A DNA stretch of 64,000 bases from NCBI RefSeq assembly GCF_025840185.1, contig NZ_JAMPJU010000005.1:215040-279039 (forward strand), in the 5' to 3' direction. Both the position numbers and the translations under genes were made by a program. Source of the stretch: Brenneria izbisi (GTDB lineage: Bacteria > Pseudomonadota > Gammaproteobacteria > Enterobacterales > Enterobacteriaceae). Each line of letters begins with the position of its first letter. The first letter of the stretch is position 1. Below, in pieces: positions 43,096 to 51,790 of this stretch. Below the pieces are notes generated by a model that saw only the letters and a list, made by a program, of their open reading frames with translations, had not been told where the DNA came from and did no database searches.

Positions 43096-45590
43096 CAGGC
43101 ATACCCCCTACGTTGTTGTTGCGTCATAATGCGCGCCAGCATTTTTTCCAATTCGTGCAGCGACAGGTTGAGCGCGCTGGCGATTTCCGGCGTGGCCGAG
43201 GATTTTTTACCCTCCAGGTAGATGTTGGGTGAAAACGTCACCGCAATCCCGCCGCTGGCCTTAGCCGTCTGACCGCCAGCGCGACGGCCTCCGGCGTTAT
43301 TTTCCGCGCTGGTGGGCAACTCAGGGAGTTCCGGTAAGGTTTTGGCTTTCGGGTTGGCGCGCAGTGAACTGAATCCAGATTCCAGCCCCATCTGCGGCAT
43401 GTTGAATTCAGACTCAATCAGAAGCTGAAGTTGTGCCAATTCCTGTCCCACCTGAGGTGTTGTATGGTCAATACCGATATCAACACCCTGAGCGATTTTT
43501 CTACCAACGCCAGTCAATACCGGGCGGGGCGAATTTGTTTTTTCGGGTTCGTCGGAGAACCAGTTGAACCAACTATCCGCTCCTTGCTTTTCCCCTTCAT
43601 CGCGGATACCGTTGGATATAAAGCTGACGATACTTTTTCCAATCCCGCTAAATTTCTCCGATATATCAATACCAAAGAAATCCATCACCCAGGAAAATGC
43701 CCCATAAAGCAAGGGGGCGGCAGTGACAATGCCGCTGATAAGTCGGCCAATTGGAGTGAACGAAAATATTCGGAACAATATCATGGCCCCTCTACCTAGC
43801 AGCTTTATACCTCCCATAACGCTGCCCAATGCTCTCCCCATCATACCGCCTAAAAATAGCGCGCCGCGTCCCAGCCATATGAAGCCGTTCCACGCCAGTT
43901 GTACCCCCCCCATCAAACCTCTACCGAGCATACGACCTAGCCATAATGCGCCACGGCCCAGCCGGGAAAACAGCCCCAGCCACTGGCGGGCGCGGCCTCC
44001 GGCGCCAAACGCCGTGCGCAGAAGCAGCCATTTGGAACGCAGAAACATCGCGCCTTTCCATAAATCGACCAGCGGTGATAACAGGTTGACCAGCACCAGT
44101 CTGGTGGTGACCGCCACGACGCTAAATGCCTTGAACCCTGCGACAGTGAGCACGATGCCGCTGACGATCTCCTGGTTGTCGGCGATCCATCTTCCGGCCT
44201 GATCGATAATGGGGATAATCGCGTCGCTTAACGAGATCAACGCGGGGCGCTGTGACTGACCGATGCCGATCGAGACGTCATTGAGCGCGATTTGCGTGCG
44301 TCGCCAGCGCGCCGCCAAAGTGTCATTTTGACTGGCGAAATCGGTGTCGAGGGTGTTTTGCGCCGCCGGGCTATTCATCGCCTGTTTATTGCTTTGATAT
44401 TTGCCCCAATCCTGACGCATCGACAGCAGATGATCCACGCTCTGGGTATCGGTAAACACCTCGGACAGTCCAAAGGAATTCATCAATTTCCGCTGTGTCG
44501 CGGTATCGCCTTGCGCGCCCGCCGCCTCGAAGGGTTTCAGGAACGCCTCGCCTTTGTCCTTGATAAGCCTGTCTGCGATCATCAGCGAAGCTTCATATTT
44601 GGAGAAACCGCCGGCGGTATATTTCTGCATCGATGTTTCATAGTCCACGCCCGCGTTTTCATATTTCTGGCTGATTTCGCTGCTGTTCATGACCGACAGC
44701 CAGTGGGTCATATTGTTTACCGCGCTGTCGGCTGAGCCGCCGCTTTTTTTCGCCACGCTCAGGCTGGCGACTATCTGCGTAACCGCTTCCTGGCCGGTAA
44801 TACCTTGCGCGGCAAACGCTTCCGCCAGCCCCGGCAGGGCCTGGGACATGTCTTTCAGCTTAAACGAACCCAGCTTCGCGCCGCTTGCCGCCACATTAAA
44901 CGCCTGTTCTAACTCTTTGGTGCCGGTGATTTGCAGCGTCTCGCTGAATACGGCGGCCATTTTGCTCAGATCGATCATATCGGTTTGGGTCGCCGTCGCG
45001 GTTTTTCCCAGCAGCCCGGTAAGCTGTAATGCTTTTTCCGGCTTTATTCCTTCGTTAATCAACAGCCCGACGCCGCCCAGCAAGGCTTCCTGCGTCTGGT
45101 TGACTTTCAGCGCGGTCTGGCGAATCAACGCGCCGATTTTTTGCTCCTGGGCGCTATCCAGATTGCCCATCGTCGCAATATCCCGCAGCCCGGCTTCATA
45201 GCTGGCATATTTTACGACAGCGCCGATCACCGGCGCGGCGACGGTTTGGGCCGATGCGTAGGTTTGCTCTTTTTGGTCGATCAACGCCGAGCGGCGGGTT
45301 TGCAAGGCATCACTCACATGCGCCGCGGCAGAGAGACGGTTGCGCTGACGCTCAAGCTGTTCCATGGTGCGTCCCACACGTTGCAGTTCGCTATTCAGCC
45401 GCCGGTTGCCGTATGAACCGATCTGGCCGTAGCGCTCCATGGCTTGCGTCAGGCTGTTTTGTCGTTGTTGCAGGCGGCGGGCGGTTTCGTCGATTGACGC
45501 CAGCGTGCCCTGGACGCCGGTAAACGCAGACCGTAATGCGCCGGAAATAACCCCGCCGCGGGTCGCGCTGATAGATGATTCAGTGGCCAC
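43095..45590 (-). CDS. tail tape measure protein, P2 gpT-like
   Basis: The 831-aa tape measure has an N-terminal helical region with coiled-coil character (about 25-110), a conserved TMP domain (about 130-330), and a Gly/Leu/Trp-rich hydrophobic segment (about 480-660). It sets tail length; about 0.15 nm per residue gives a tail near 125 nm, close to P2 (T of 815 aa). No truncation or frameshift is seen. Confidence 0.92.
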   Translation of the reverse strand: MATESSISATRGGVISGALRSAFTGVQGTLASIDETARRLQQRQNSLTQAMERYGQIGSYGNRRLNSELQRVGRTMEQLERQRNRLSAAAHVSDALQTRRSALIDQKEQTYASAQTVAAPVIGAVVKYASYEAGLRDIATMGNLDSAQEQKIGALIRQTALKVNQTQEALLGGVGLLINEGIKPEKALQLTGLLGKTATATQTDMIDLSKMAAVFSETLQITGTKELEQAFNVAASGAKLGSFKLKDMSQALPGLAEAFAAQGITGQEAVTQIVASLSVAKKSGGSADSAVNNMTHWLSVMNSSEISQKYENAGVDYETSMQKYTAGGFSKYEASLMIADRLIKDKGEAFLKPFEAAGAQGDTATQRKLMNSFGLSEVFTDTQSVDHLLSMRQDWGKYQSNKQAMNSPAAQNTLDTDFASQNDTLAARWRRTQIALNDVSIGIGQSQRPALISLSDAIIPIIDQAGRWIADNQEIVSGIVLTVAGFKAFSVVAVTTRLVLVNLLSPLVDLWKGAMFLRSKWLLLRTAFGAGGRARQWLGLFSRLGRGALWLGRMLGRGLMGGVQLAWNGFIWLGRGALFLGGMMGRALGSVMGGIKLLGRGAMILFRIFSFTPIGRLISGIVTAAPLLYGAFSWVMDFFGIDISEKFSGIGKSIVSFISNGIRDEGEKQGADSWFNWFSDEPEKTNSPRPVLTGVGRKIAQGVDIGIDHTTPQVGQELAQLQLLIESEFNMPQMGLESGFSSLRANPKAKTLPELPELPTSAENNAGGRRAGGQTAKASGGIAVTFSPNIYLEGKKSSATPEIASALNLSLHELEKMLARIMTQQQRRGYA

Positions 45591-45780
45591 GATTTACACT
45601 CCAGATAGACCAGACGAAACAGGATTACCCATATGAGCACGTCGCTGACGGCAGTTGGTCTGGGCATTGATGATTGGCGGAGAAGCAGGATCATTGACGC
45701 TGGCCCTGATGTTGGCTGTCGTTATCCCGCTCCCCGCCATTTTTTGTTAGCGACCTGTTTTGCCGGAACTGGCGCGCCGG

Positions 45781-45956
45781 TTAGTCGCTATCGCCGTTCT
45801 CACGCTTAATCTGCGTGCTGGCCGTTTCCAACCAGCACTCGAACTCTTCCAGATCCAGATCGTTCAACTCACTCGGCTGAAACCGAAACCACCTCGCCAG
45901 CAGCCCCTGCGCTTGAATCAAGGTTTTCGGATGGTGTAGCCAGACCTGTAAGTTGA
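45781..45956 (-). CDS. E' (GpE-type) extension read by frameshift from gene E
   Basis: An open frame overlapping the end of gene E encodes ...F-Q-P-S-E-L-N-D-L-D-L-E-E-F-E-C-W-L-E-T-A..., the GpE/E' pattern of P2-like tails, and ends at TAA 45781-45783. It has no start codon of its own and lies +1 (equal to -2) relative to gene E, so it should be made as an E-E' fusion by programmed frameshifting. The upstream limit is approximate. A run of four G in the mRNA at 45904-45907 is a candidate slip region. Confidence 0.65.
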
Positions 45957-46192
45957 TGAAATCGTTTTTGCAACGCCAGATAGTCGGCCAGATCCATGCC
46001 GTCGAGATCTTCCGACAGCATTCCGCTGGCGCGGGAAATCAACAAATCGTCCCAGTCGGCGGCGTTATCGCTGATTTTGCGTACCGCTTTCAGGTCTTTG
46101 ACCTGCAAACGGCGCAGATTCAGGGATTCAATACGAACACCGGCTGCGGTGGTAAAAGGAATAGACAGCGGAAAGGATTGTTCTGACATCAT
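45869..46192 (-). CDS. tail assembly chaperone E
   Basis: The 107-aa tail assembly protein has the pattern L-R-R-L-Q-V-K-D-L-K-A-V near residues 27-38, as in the gpE/Mu gp41 chaperone families. Such chaperones coat the tape measure during tail assembly. Two ATG codons in tandem begin the gene. The 3' end overlaps the E' frame. Confidence 0.82.
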   Translation of the reverse strand: MMSEQSFPLSIPFTTAAGVRIESLNLRRLQVKDLKAVRKISDNAADWDDLLISRASGMLSEDLDGMDLADYLALQKRFHQLTGLATPSENLDSSAGAAGEVVSVSAE

Positions 46193-46343
46193 GTGCTCCT
46201 GTTATTGGAAAAATAAGTGGGGAAAAGCAAGTCTTCAGGAACAGTATGAAAAACGGGGATGAATTCAGCTATTAAAGGGATTTAAAGAAAGGGAAGGGAG
46301 AGGCAGTGCCTCTCCCTTTGGTCAATGGATGGCGATACGGCGT

Positions 46344-46868
46344 TTATCCGCCGACGTTGATACGGTAATCGGTCAGTTGATCGACGCCGCCGACGCGGAA
46401 GATGTTAGCCAGGTAATCCAGTTCCAGCAATTCCTCGCCTTCCAGCACCTGTTTGATGTAGGAGCAGCTAAAGCCGCTGGAAAACTCCGCGTTTTCATGC
46501 TGTTTGAAGGTGCCGAGCGGGTTCTTCTTGAACATGATGGTCATATAAGTGACCAGCGGGATCTCGTCGATACGCCCCTGAGAACTGTAGCGCTCGACGC
46601 TGGAGCGGCACTGCAACGCCAGCGTTTTATACGGGTTGGCCGCGCCCAGCATGGCGTCCCGATAGAACGAGTTCCACTTGATCTCGCCTTCCAGCTTGTC
46701 GAACCCGGCGGGCAGTTCGATCTTGCCCACCATGCCCAGCGCTTTGTGCTCTTGCATAATCATGCTGACGTCCGGCAGTTTCACTTCCTCCGCCCGGCCC
46801 AGCAGGTTCACCCCGTCAATATAGATATTGGCGTTGGTGATACGGTTCACTTCAATTTTCCCAGCCAT
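46344..46868 (-). CDS. tail tube protein, P2 FII-like
   Basis: The 174-aa major tail tube protein begins MAGKIEVNRITNANIYIDGVN and has the F-II pattern L-P-D-V-S-M-I-M-Q-E-H-K-A-L-G-M. It forms the inner tube. It overlaps the sheath gene by 1 bp. The size is that of P2 FII. Confidence 0.93.
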   Translation of the reverse strand: MAGKIEVNRITNANIYIDGVNLLGRAEEVKLPDVSMIMQEHKALGMVGKIELPAGFDKLEGEIKWNSFYRDAMLGAANPYKTLALQCRSSVERYSSQGRIDEIPLVTYMTIMFKKNPLGTFKQHENAEFSSGFSCSYIKQVLEGEELLELDYLANIFRVGGVDQLTDYRINVGG

Positions 46869-48295
46869 CAGCTATTGCCCTCCAATGTGACCAGATATTC
46901 GGAGGTGATCTCCGTCTCAAACGTCAACCGCTCCAGCGGCGGCGGCGGTGTGTATTTGTAGCTCAGCAACAGGTGGCCCGCCGCCAGTTCGGTTTCTTCG
47001 TTACGCGCCGGATCAAACCAGCATTTGAAACCCAGCAACGCGCCGTCGCCAATCAGTTTGCGGCCATAGCTGTTGACCGATTCGGTCAGCGCATCAATCA
47101 GCGCCTGGCTGATTGGCATATCAATGTATTGCTGGCTGAAGTAGCGGATGGATTCGTTAATCACATCCCCGGTGCGGCGCACATTCTCGAAATTCCGCAT
47201 GTGGGTGACCGTCGGCCACGCGGCGCAGCGGTTGCCCCACAGCCGCAGGCCGGAGCCGTAGCTGTTGAACACCGTGGTGACGCCTTGCTCGTTGAGCAGA
47301 TTGACCTCGCTGTTCGGGTCGTCAATCATCGCCGATAACTGGCGCTCCACGCCGGTGATGCCCAACAGTTCCTGATTGGAAGACGACCACCAGAAGCCTT
47401 TCTCCAGATCGACCTTCGCCCGCAATCCGGCGGCGCGCTGGCTGAGCGGCTCCAGACGTTCGGCGTTGGTTTGCGCGTCATACACTTTGACGTGCGGATA
47501 GCACAGGCGCACGCGGTCTGAACTGGTGTTGAAATTGATGTCGCCACCCGGCCCGCGGCCTGCCAGCACTTGCGCGAAGGTGGTGCCGATCGGCGCATCG
47601 ACATAAGCGATGGCGTCGAGCTTGTCCGCCAGCGCGATCAATTCCACGCTGACGCTGTTCTGCGTACAGAACACCGGGGCGATCAGGATTTTGGCGAAGA
47701 AGCCGAACTGGTTGTAGGTGTCGTGCAGCAGCTTCATGCCGGTGCGATTGCCCGCCGCGTTAACCGCGCCGATAATATCCGCCGCCGTCACTTTGGTCGG
47801 GTCGGCATAATCATAGCTGACCAGCACCGCCTCATCCGTGGGGATGTTGTCGTTCAGACGGGTGATAATCCCGGTTTGCGCATCAAGCTGGTAATCCGTA
47901 TCCGCGATATAAGGCGTGGTTTCCGCCGACTGACGCAATACCAGATTCGCCACTGCGCGATGGGCCAACTGCGTTTTGCCGTTGGCGGCGGCAAACGTCA
48001 CGCTGGCGCTATCGACCTGGGTTTTATGCACTTCCGGGTCGAGCACGTTGATCACCAGCACTGTTCCCGCGCCGTGGTCGTAAATGGCATCCAGCGCCTG
48101 CGGGATGGTAAAGCCGCTGTACTGGCTGCCGAACTGCGCCGCGTCCTTCTCAGACAGGCACAAGGCCACCTCATTGACCGGGCCGATCGGCGCGGTGCCA
48201 ATCAGACCGATAACGGCGGATTTGACGGTTTTCACCGGACGTGCGCCGTTTTCCACCTCGGTGGTTTCCACGCCGTGTAAATAGTTAGCTGCCAC
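46868..48295 (-). CDS. contractile tail sheath protein, P2 FI / Mu L-like
   Basis: The 475-aa sheath protein has the T-A-P-I-G-P-V-N segment near residue 34 and the C-terminal region with A-W-P-T-V-T-H-M-R-N and G-D-G-A-L-L-G-F-K-C-W-F-D-P-A-R-N-E. These match the conserved sheath core. An intact sheath means a contractile tail. It overlaps the DUF2635-type gene by 11 bp. Confidence 0.95.
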   Translation of the reverse strand: MAANYLHGVETTEVENGARPVKTVKSAVIGLIGTAPIGPVNEVALCLSEKDAAQFGSQYSGFTIPQALDAIYDHGAGTVLVINVLDPEVHKTQVDSASVTFAAANGKTQLAHRAVANLVLRQSAETTPYIADTDYQLDAQTGIITRLNDNIPTDEAVLVSYDYADPTKVTAADIIGAVNAAGNRTGMKLLHDTYNQFGFFAKILIAPVFCTQNSVSVELIALADKLDAIAYVDAPIGTTFAQVLAGRGPGGDINFNTSSDRVRLCYPHVKVYDAQTNAERLEPLSQRAAGLRAKVDLEKGFWWSSSNQELLGITGVERQLSAMIDDPNSEVNLLNEQGVTTVFNSYGSGLRLWGNRCAAWPTVTHMRNFENVRRTGDVINESIRYFSQQYIDMPISQALIDALTESVNSYGRKLIGDGALLGFKCWFDPARNEETELAAGHLLLSYKYTPPPPLERLTFETEITSEYLVTLEGNS

Positions 48296-48515
48296 GGTTC
48301 ACCTCCGTTTTCTCTCCTGTGGCGGAAGTCTTGCGGCGGGAGCCCGCCGCAACGGTGACGTCAGGCACGACGTGCAAATGCTTTAACGCCACCAGGGTTT
48401 TGACGTAGTCATGCTCTTGCGGCAAGACCACCTCGCTATCGGGCCACAACAGCACCTCGGTGCCGTCGGCCAGCGTCACGCCGCTGGCCGGGCCGGTATA
48501 ACGGTATTTCATCAT
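48285..48515 (-). CDS. DUF2635-type phage protein, Mu gp38-like
   Basis: The 76-aa protein begins MMKYRYTGPASGVTLADGTEVLLW, the pattern of the DUF2635 family found just upstream of the sheath gene in Mu-like phages. Its function is not established. It overlaps both neighbours, the Gp37-like gene by 4 bp and the sheath by 11 bp. Confidence 0.8.
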   Translation of the reverse strand: MMKYRYTGPASGVTLADGTEVLLWPDSEVVLPQEHDYVKTLVALKHLHVVPDVTVAAGSRRKTSATGEKTEVNRGS

Positions 48516-48976
48516 TTGCTTTCCTTATAATTGGCGACGGTCAGTAATGGTCCGTCTGGTAAATTAGCGTCCTCAATCGAGACGGACTCGGTGGCAAAAT
48601 CCAGCGTGTACTGCCACAACTCGCCGGCCTTGCCGAGAAACATTTCCCGCATCAGCCAGATTTTCCGGCGACAGTTCGGGGGCTGATAACCGCATAACGT
48701 GCGGCGCACCTCATCCAGTGTCGCCACCGCGCCCTGCGGCCCGTTCAACTGGCGCAGTACGACCGTGGCGTTCAGGGTGATGACGTGCGGCTGCGTCAGC
48801 GGGCCGATAGCTTCCGGCTTGCCGAAGCGGGAGCCGGGGTAGTTCACCAGCACCGCGCCGACCGGGTGATTCAGTTGAAAATCGGCGGGGTTTTCCGGGA
48901 AATGCTCAATCTGTAGATTGGGCAGCTTTTCTGTCAGATGGGCGATCACCGCCTCGATAACCGAGCTAACATCCAT
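48512..48976 (-). CDS. tail terminator/completion protein, Mu Gp37-like
   Basis: The 154-aa protein of the Mu Gp37 family includes V-G-A-V-L-V-N-Y-P-G-S-R-F near residue 40 and a C-terminal Y-T-L-D-F-A-T-E. In Mu it lies between the head-tail gene gp36 and the sheath and is proposed to close the tail. It is the last tail gene before the missing head module. Confidence 0.8.
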   Translation of the reverse strand: MDVSSVIEAVIAHLTEKLPNLQIEHFPENPADFQLNHPVGAVLVNYPGSRFGKPEAIGPLTQPHVITLNATVVLRQLNGPQGAVATLDEVRRTLCGYQPPNCRRKIWLMREMFLGKAGELWQYTLDFATESVSIEDANLPDGPLLTVANYKESK

Positions 48977-49104
48977 CAGAATGTCTCCAACAGGATGTGG
49001 TGGCCGCCAAAGGCGGAGCAGGCTAACAAATCGGCTGACGAGAGCGGTAAGTTGGCGCCGTGCATATTGGTATGGGTGGCGGATTTAAAAATATGGAGTG
49101 ACAT
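48976..49104 (-). CDS. small 42-aa protein upstream of the tail module
   Basis: A 42-codon frame starts MSLHIFKSATHTNMHG and ends ...S-A-D-L-L-A-C-S-A-F-G-G-H-H-I-L-L-E-T-F. Its stop overlaps the start of the Gp37-like gene (ATGA), as in all the other gene joints here, so it may be translated. The S-A-D-L-L-A-x-S-A-F-G-G-H pattern recalls small regulatory ORFs of P4-like and other prophages, but that is memory only. The ribosome site is weak. It could be a remnant. Confidence 0.45.
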   Translation of the reverse strand: MSLHIFKSATHTNMHGANLPLSSADLLACSAFGGHHILLETF

Positions 49105-49543
49105 AACGCGATCCCGGTTTGGAAAACTCAGGTCAGTGTCGGGGAAAACAAGAGAAGCGGCTTTTAATCCAGTTTAGAAAAAACCCAGGCGGGGAAAGGC
49201 GTCAGGCGGGCGACAGAGCGTAGCTGTAAAGCCTTTATAAAGGAAATCTGGCCGCTTTTCGAGGTTGGCGGCACATTGGGCTTAACGGCGGCGCCAACGC
49301 GCCCGACAGGTTGCTGTGGCGTTTCGTCGCTATCGTCATGGTGAAGCGGTCGCTCTGCTTCCCGTGGGGCGGGGAAATTATCGCGGCTATTATTGGCGCG
49401 ATAAAGGAATGGCGGGATAAGGGAATGGCGGCATAGCCGCCGACCTGCGGGTTGGTGCGTTATTGGCGGTAAATGTTGAAATCCCGGCGCGGCGTTTTCA
49501 GGATGGGATCAGGATTAGACTCGGCGACACGGCCATGTCGCCT
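49105..49543. other. gene-poor gap where the head module would be
   Basis: In BcepMu-like phages terminase, portal, head and protease genes lie between the lysis genes and the tail module. Here only about 440 bp remain. On the minus strand 49164-49508 is open for 114 codons without an ATG (ending ...Q-L-R-S-V-A-R-L-T-P-F-P-A-W). This pattern resembles the Ash-type ORFs of phage satellites as I remember them. No head-gene remnant was recognised. Confidence 0.6.
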
Positions 49544-49867
49544 TCAACGGTTGCCGACAACGGGACGATGCACCAATTCCAGTTTGTTATACAGGGCGTC
49601 CAGCTTGGCTTCGATCACCGTCTGGCCGCGCACATAGTCCTCCCGACGCACGTAGTTGAGCGGCAAGTCGGCCTTGAATGCCATAAACTCGCGCTCCAGA
49701 TTGTTCAGGTTGCCGATGGACGCTTTAAAACTGTTATCCAACGCCTGAAATTGTTCAACCTGGCGTTTTTCCATCTGGGCAAAAAACATCTTCGCTACGG
49801 TAAAAACAAAGCCGAGAAACCCCAGCAGCAACCCCACCAGTTGCCAGAACTCCACTTCCACTTTCAT
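49544..49867 (-). CDS. membrane-anchored coiled-coil protein (DUF2730-like)
   Basis: The 107-aa protein has one N-terminal membrane helix (about 7-27) and a following charged helical region with coiled-coil character (about 32-65). DUF2730-like proteins of this build occur in Mu-type late regions near the lysis genes; their function is unknown. It begins 4 bp inside the end of the Rz-like gene. Confidence 0.65.
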   Translation of the reverse strand: MKVEVEFWQLVGLLLGFLGFVFTVAKMFFAQMEKRQVEQFQALDNSFKASIGNLNNLEREFMAFKADLPLNYVRREDYVRGQTVIEAKLDALYNKLELVHRPVVGNR

Positions 49868-50529
49868 TGTTGTAATCCTTCGATGTAATCCAGCAGGCCA
49901 TTCACCTGTGCGGCTAATTGTTGGCTGCGCTCGCCGGCGTCGGCGCTGTGGGCGAGAATATCGCGCTGGGTGACGCCGGCGTCGCGTAGCCGGGCGTTAA
50001 CGGCTTCAGCGGCGGCGGACGTACCGCCAGCACTGCCGGCAACGGCGGCGCTTGTTTCACCATCGGCGGATAATCCGTAGGCGGCGTTGTATTGCTGCAC
50101 GAAACCAGTAGTAAACACGCACTGCACAGGGTGAGCGTTGCCTTGTTGGTCAATCCAGCGTTGGGTGACATCATCAATTCTCCGTTTCAGGTTTTCATTC
50201 TGTCGGCGCAGCGAAGCCGTTTGGCCGAGGTAACGCTGCTCCGCGTTGTTCGCGGCATTTGCCTGCTGCTGATAACGGCGCTGCCAGGCCAGCAATGTCG
50301 CCTTTTCCTGCTCCGCGCGCCGATGACGTTGCTGCGCGAAATCCGCCTGAAGCGAAGCCAGCGCCGCCTTGCTTTCGGCTTGCTGCTGTTGCAGCGCGGC
50401 GTTGCCGTCAGATGCCGCCGTGGAAAATCCGCGCCGATAGCCGTGCTGATGGATCAACCACAACGCCAACAGCACGGCGGCAATCCACAACAGCGGTTTC
50501 CACGGCAGGTTTTTAAGCAGGTTCAGCAC
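49864..50529 (-). CDS. inner-membrane spanin, Rz-like
   Basis: The 221-aa protein has an N-terminal membrane helix (about 12-27), then a long Gln/Ala/Arg-rich coiled coil (about 40-140) in the periplasm. With the nested Rz1 it would fuse inner and outer membranes in the last step of lysis. It overlaps the transglycosylase gene by 17 bp. Confidence 0.8.
   Translation of the reverse strand: MLNLLKNLPWKPLLWIAAVLLALWLIHQHGYRRGFSTAASDGNAALQQQQAESKAALASLQADFAQQRHRRAEQEKATLLAWQRRYQQQANAANNAEQRYLGQTASLRRQNENLKRRIDDVTQRWIDQQGNAHPVQCVFTTGFVQQYNAAYGLSADGETSAAVAGSAGGTSAAAEAVNARLRDAGVTQRDILAHSADAGERSQQLAAQVNGLLDYIEGLQQ
49914..50174 (-). CDS. outer-membrane spanin lipoprotein, Rz1-like, nested in Rz
   Basis: This frame of about 86 aa lies wholly inside the Rz-like gene. 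It has a signal sequence and lipobox L-V-S-C, and the mature part is rich in Pro (P-P-T-D-Y-P-P; P-P-L-P; R-P-P-P-L-K-P-L-T-P). Nesting plus a Pro-rich lipoprotein is the signature of Rz1. ATG codons lie at 50174 and 50171. Confidence 0.78.
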   Translation of the reverse strand: MMSPNAGLTNKATLTLCSACLLLVSCSNTTPPTDYPPMVKQAPPLPAVLAVRPPPLKPLTPGYATPASPSAIFSPTAPTPASAANN

Positions 50530-51139
50530 AGCTACGGCCTCCCCAGGTCAGATAACGCGGCGCTAACGCCAGCAGGATGCGCGGCGGATAATGGCGGTTC
50601 TCGCGCCAGTTGGCTTTGCTGCGTCCGGCGTTGACGGCGGCGACATGACCAAACCAGCGCTGACTGTCCAACCCGCGCCGCGCCGCCAGCTTCTGATCAC
50701 GCTGAACCCAGCCCAGCCCGCCGTTGTAACCGGAGAGCGTCATCGCCATGCGCTGGCAGTCGTCAGCCGCGTTGACGCGCTGCCAGATCCAGCGGTCATA
50801 GCGGGTCAGCGCCCGGATAGCCCACCTTGGATTAAAGGGCTGATTGGCTTTCAGTTCCGGCATAAGTTGGCTAATCCACTGCGCCGTGGCGGGCATAAAC
50901 TGCGCCAGCCCCTGCGCGCCGACAGGCGACACCGCCCGCGGGTTCCAGCCGGACTCCTGATGAAGTTGGGCGGCGAAATCCGCCACCGGCGCATTCAGCC
51001 CCCAATCCAGACGGGCGTTGCGGATGAGATCGTTGCGGTATTGCTGCGCGGCGGCGGGCGGTTGCGCGGCCTGAGCCGGATTTACCCCCAACCCCAGGGC
51101 GGACAGAATGATGATGGTTTGCGGCCAGCCCATGATCAC
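50513..51139 (-). CDS. exported lytic transglycosylase (endolysin)
   Basis: This SLT-domain enzyme is about 206-208 aa. The catalytic Glu is E62 in H-Q-E-S-G-W-N-P, followed by G-A-Q-G-L-A-Q-F-M-P and S-G-Y-N-G-G-L-G-W. An N-terminal hydrophobic segment (about 7-24) should export it or anchor it as a SAR endolysin. GTG at 51139 overlaps the stop of the holin-like gene; ATG at 51133 is the alternative start. It cleaves peptidoglycan to release particles. Confidence 0.88.
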   Translation of the reverse strand: MIMGWPQTIIILSALGLGVNPAQAAQPPAAAQQYRNDLIRNARLDWGLNAPVADFAAQLHQESGWNPRAVSPVGAQGLAQFMPATAQWISQLMPELKANQPFNPRWAIRALTRYDRWIWQRVNAADDCQRMAMTLSGYNGGLGWVQRDQKLAARRGLDSQRWFGHVAAVNAGRSKANWRENRHYPPRILLALAPRYLTWGGRSCAEPA

Positions 51140-51480
51140 AGCCCCATCGCCACAGCCAGACAGACCGCCGCCACGATAATGGCGCGACGGATCAGGGCCG
51201 CGGCGAAAACCCGGTGGTAACCGGGCTTGACCGGATATTCACCCTGCGCCATCAATGCCGGTTCATGTATCAGATATTGGCCCAGCGTCGCTTTCGGAAA
51301 CAACGAACGATCCAGCCAATATCCCAGCACTGCGGCCAGCGTAATCAAGGCGATTTTGTAGATAACCACGGGAAGCTGTTGCGGCGATACCAGCGCGATA
51401 ACCGCCAGCAGCAAAAGCGCGGTAAGCTGCCAGCCCAGCAGCCGTTTCAGGCTGGTAATGCGAAATGTTTTGATGTTCAT
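51136..51480 (-). CDS. holin-like membrane protein
   Basis: The 114-aa protein has hydrophobic segments at about 14-32, 36-53 and 92-112, and charged ends. A small multi-helix membrane protein directly upstream of the endolysin fits a holin. It is the first gene of the late minus-strand cluster. The family assignment is by position and shape. Confidence 0.7.
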   Translation of the reverse strand: MNIKTFRITSLKRLLGWQLTALLLLAVIALVSPQQLPVVIYKIALITLAAVLGYWLDRSLFPKATLGQYLIHEPALMAQGEYPVKPGYHRVFAAALIRRAIIVAAVCLAVAMGL

Positions 51481-51790
51481 ATTGCTGTCTCCTGTCTAAG
51501 TGGGGACAGCATGGCGGATAGCGCCGGACGGGGATTTTAAACAGCGTGAAGAGTGCAAACGACTATGTAGCGGCAGTATGCTGGGGGAAGCGCGATCTGG
51601 TGGATTTGTCCAGATTTCCGCAACGGCGTCAAACAAGCCAATGCAGCGATGACCCAACACCAATACCGCTAGTTTTGATTAGCCAAGGTTGATGACCTTT
51701 TTTGCTGAATGTACGCAATAGATATTTGGCGACCAACATCCAAATAGCTAAAGTCTTAATAAGGGTAAATGATGTTTACATGATATATCC
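51481..51790. other. AT-rich gap between immunity and late regions
   Basis: No convincing gene is seen in these 310 bp. Their place just upstream of the first late gene makes them the expected site of the late (Mor-activated) promoter, but I could not define a site. Confidence 0.4.

Noticed and set aside
45449..45694. 81-codon minus-strand frame overlapping the tape measure start
   Set aside because: It lies largely within the tape measure gene in another frame and shows no phage tail pattern.
47570..48280. 236-codon open frame on the plus strand opposite the sheath gene
   Set aside because: The minus-strand sheath gene explains the sequence; the plus frame has no motif and no start signal.
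49164..49508. 114-codon minus-strand frame as a real gene
   Set aside because: No ATG, GTG or TTG in a suitable place and no ribosome site; kept only as an observation.
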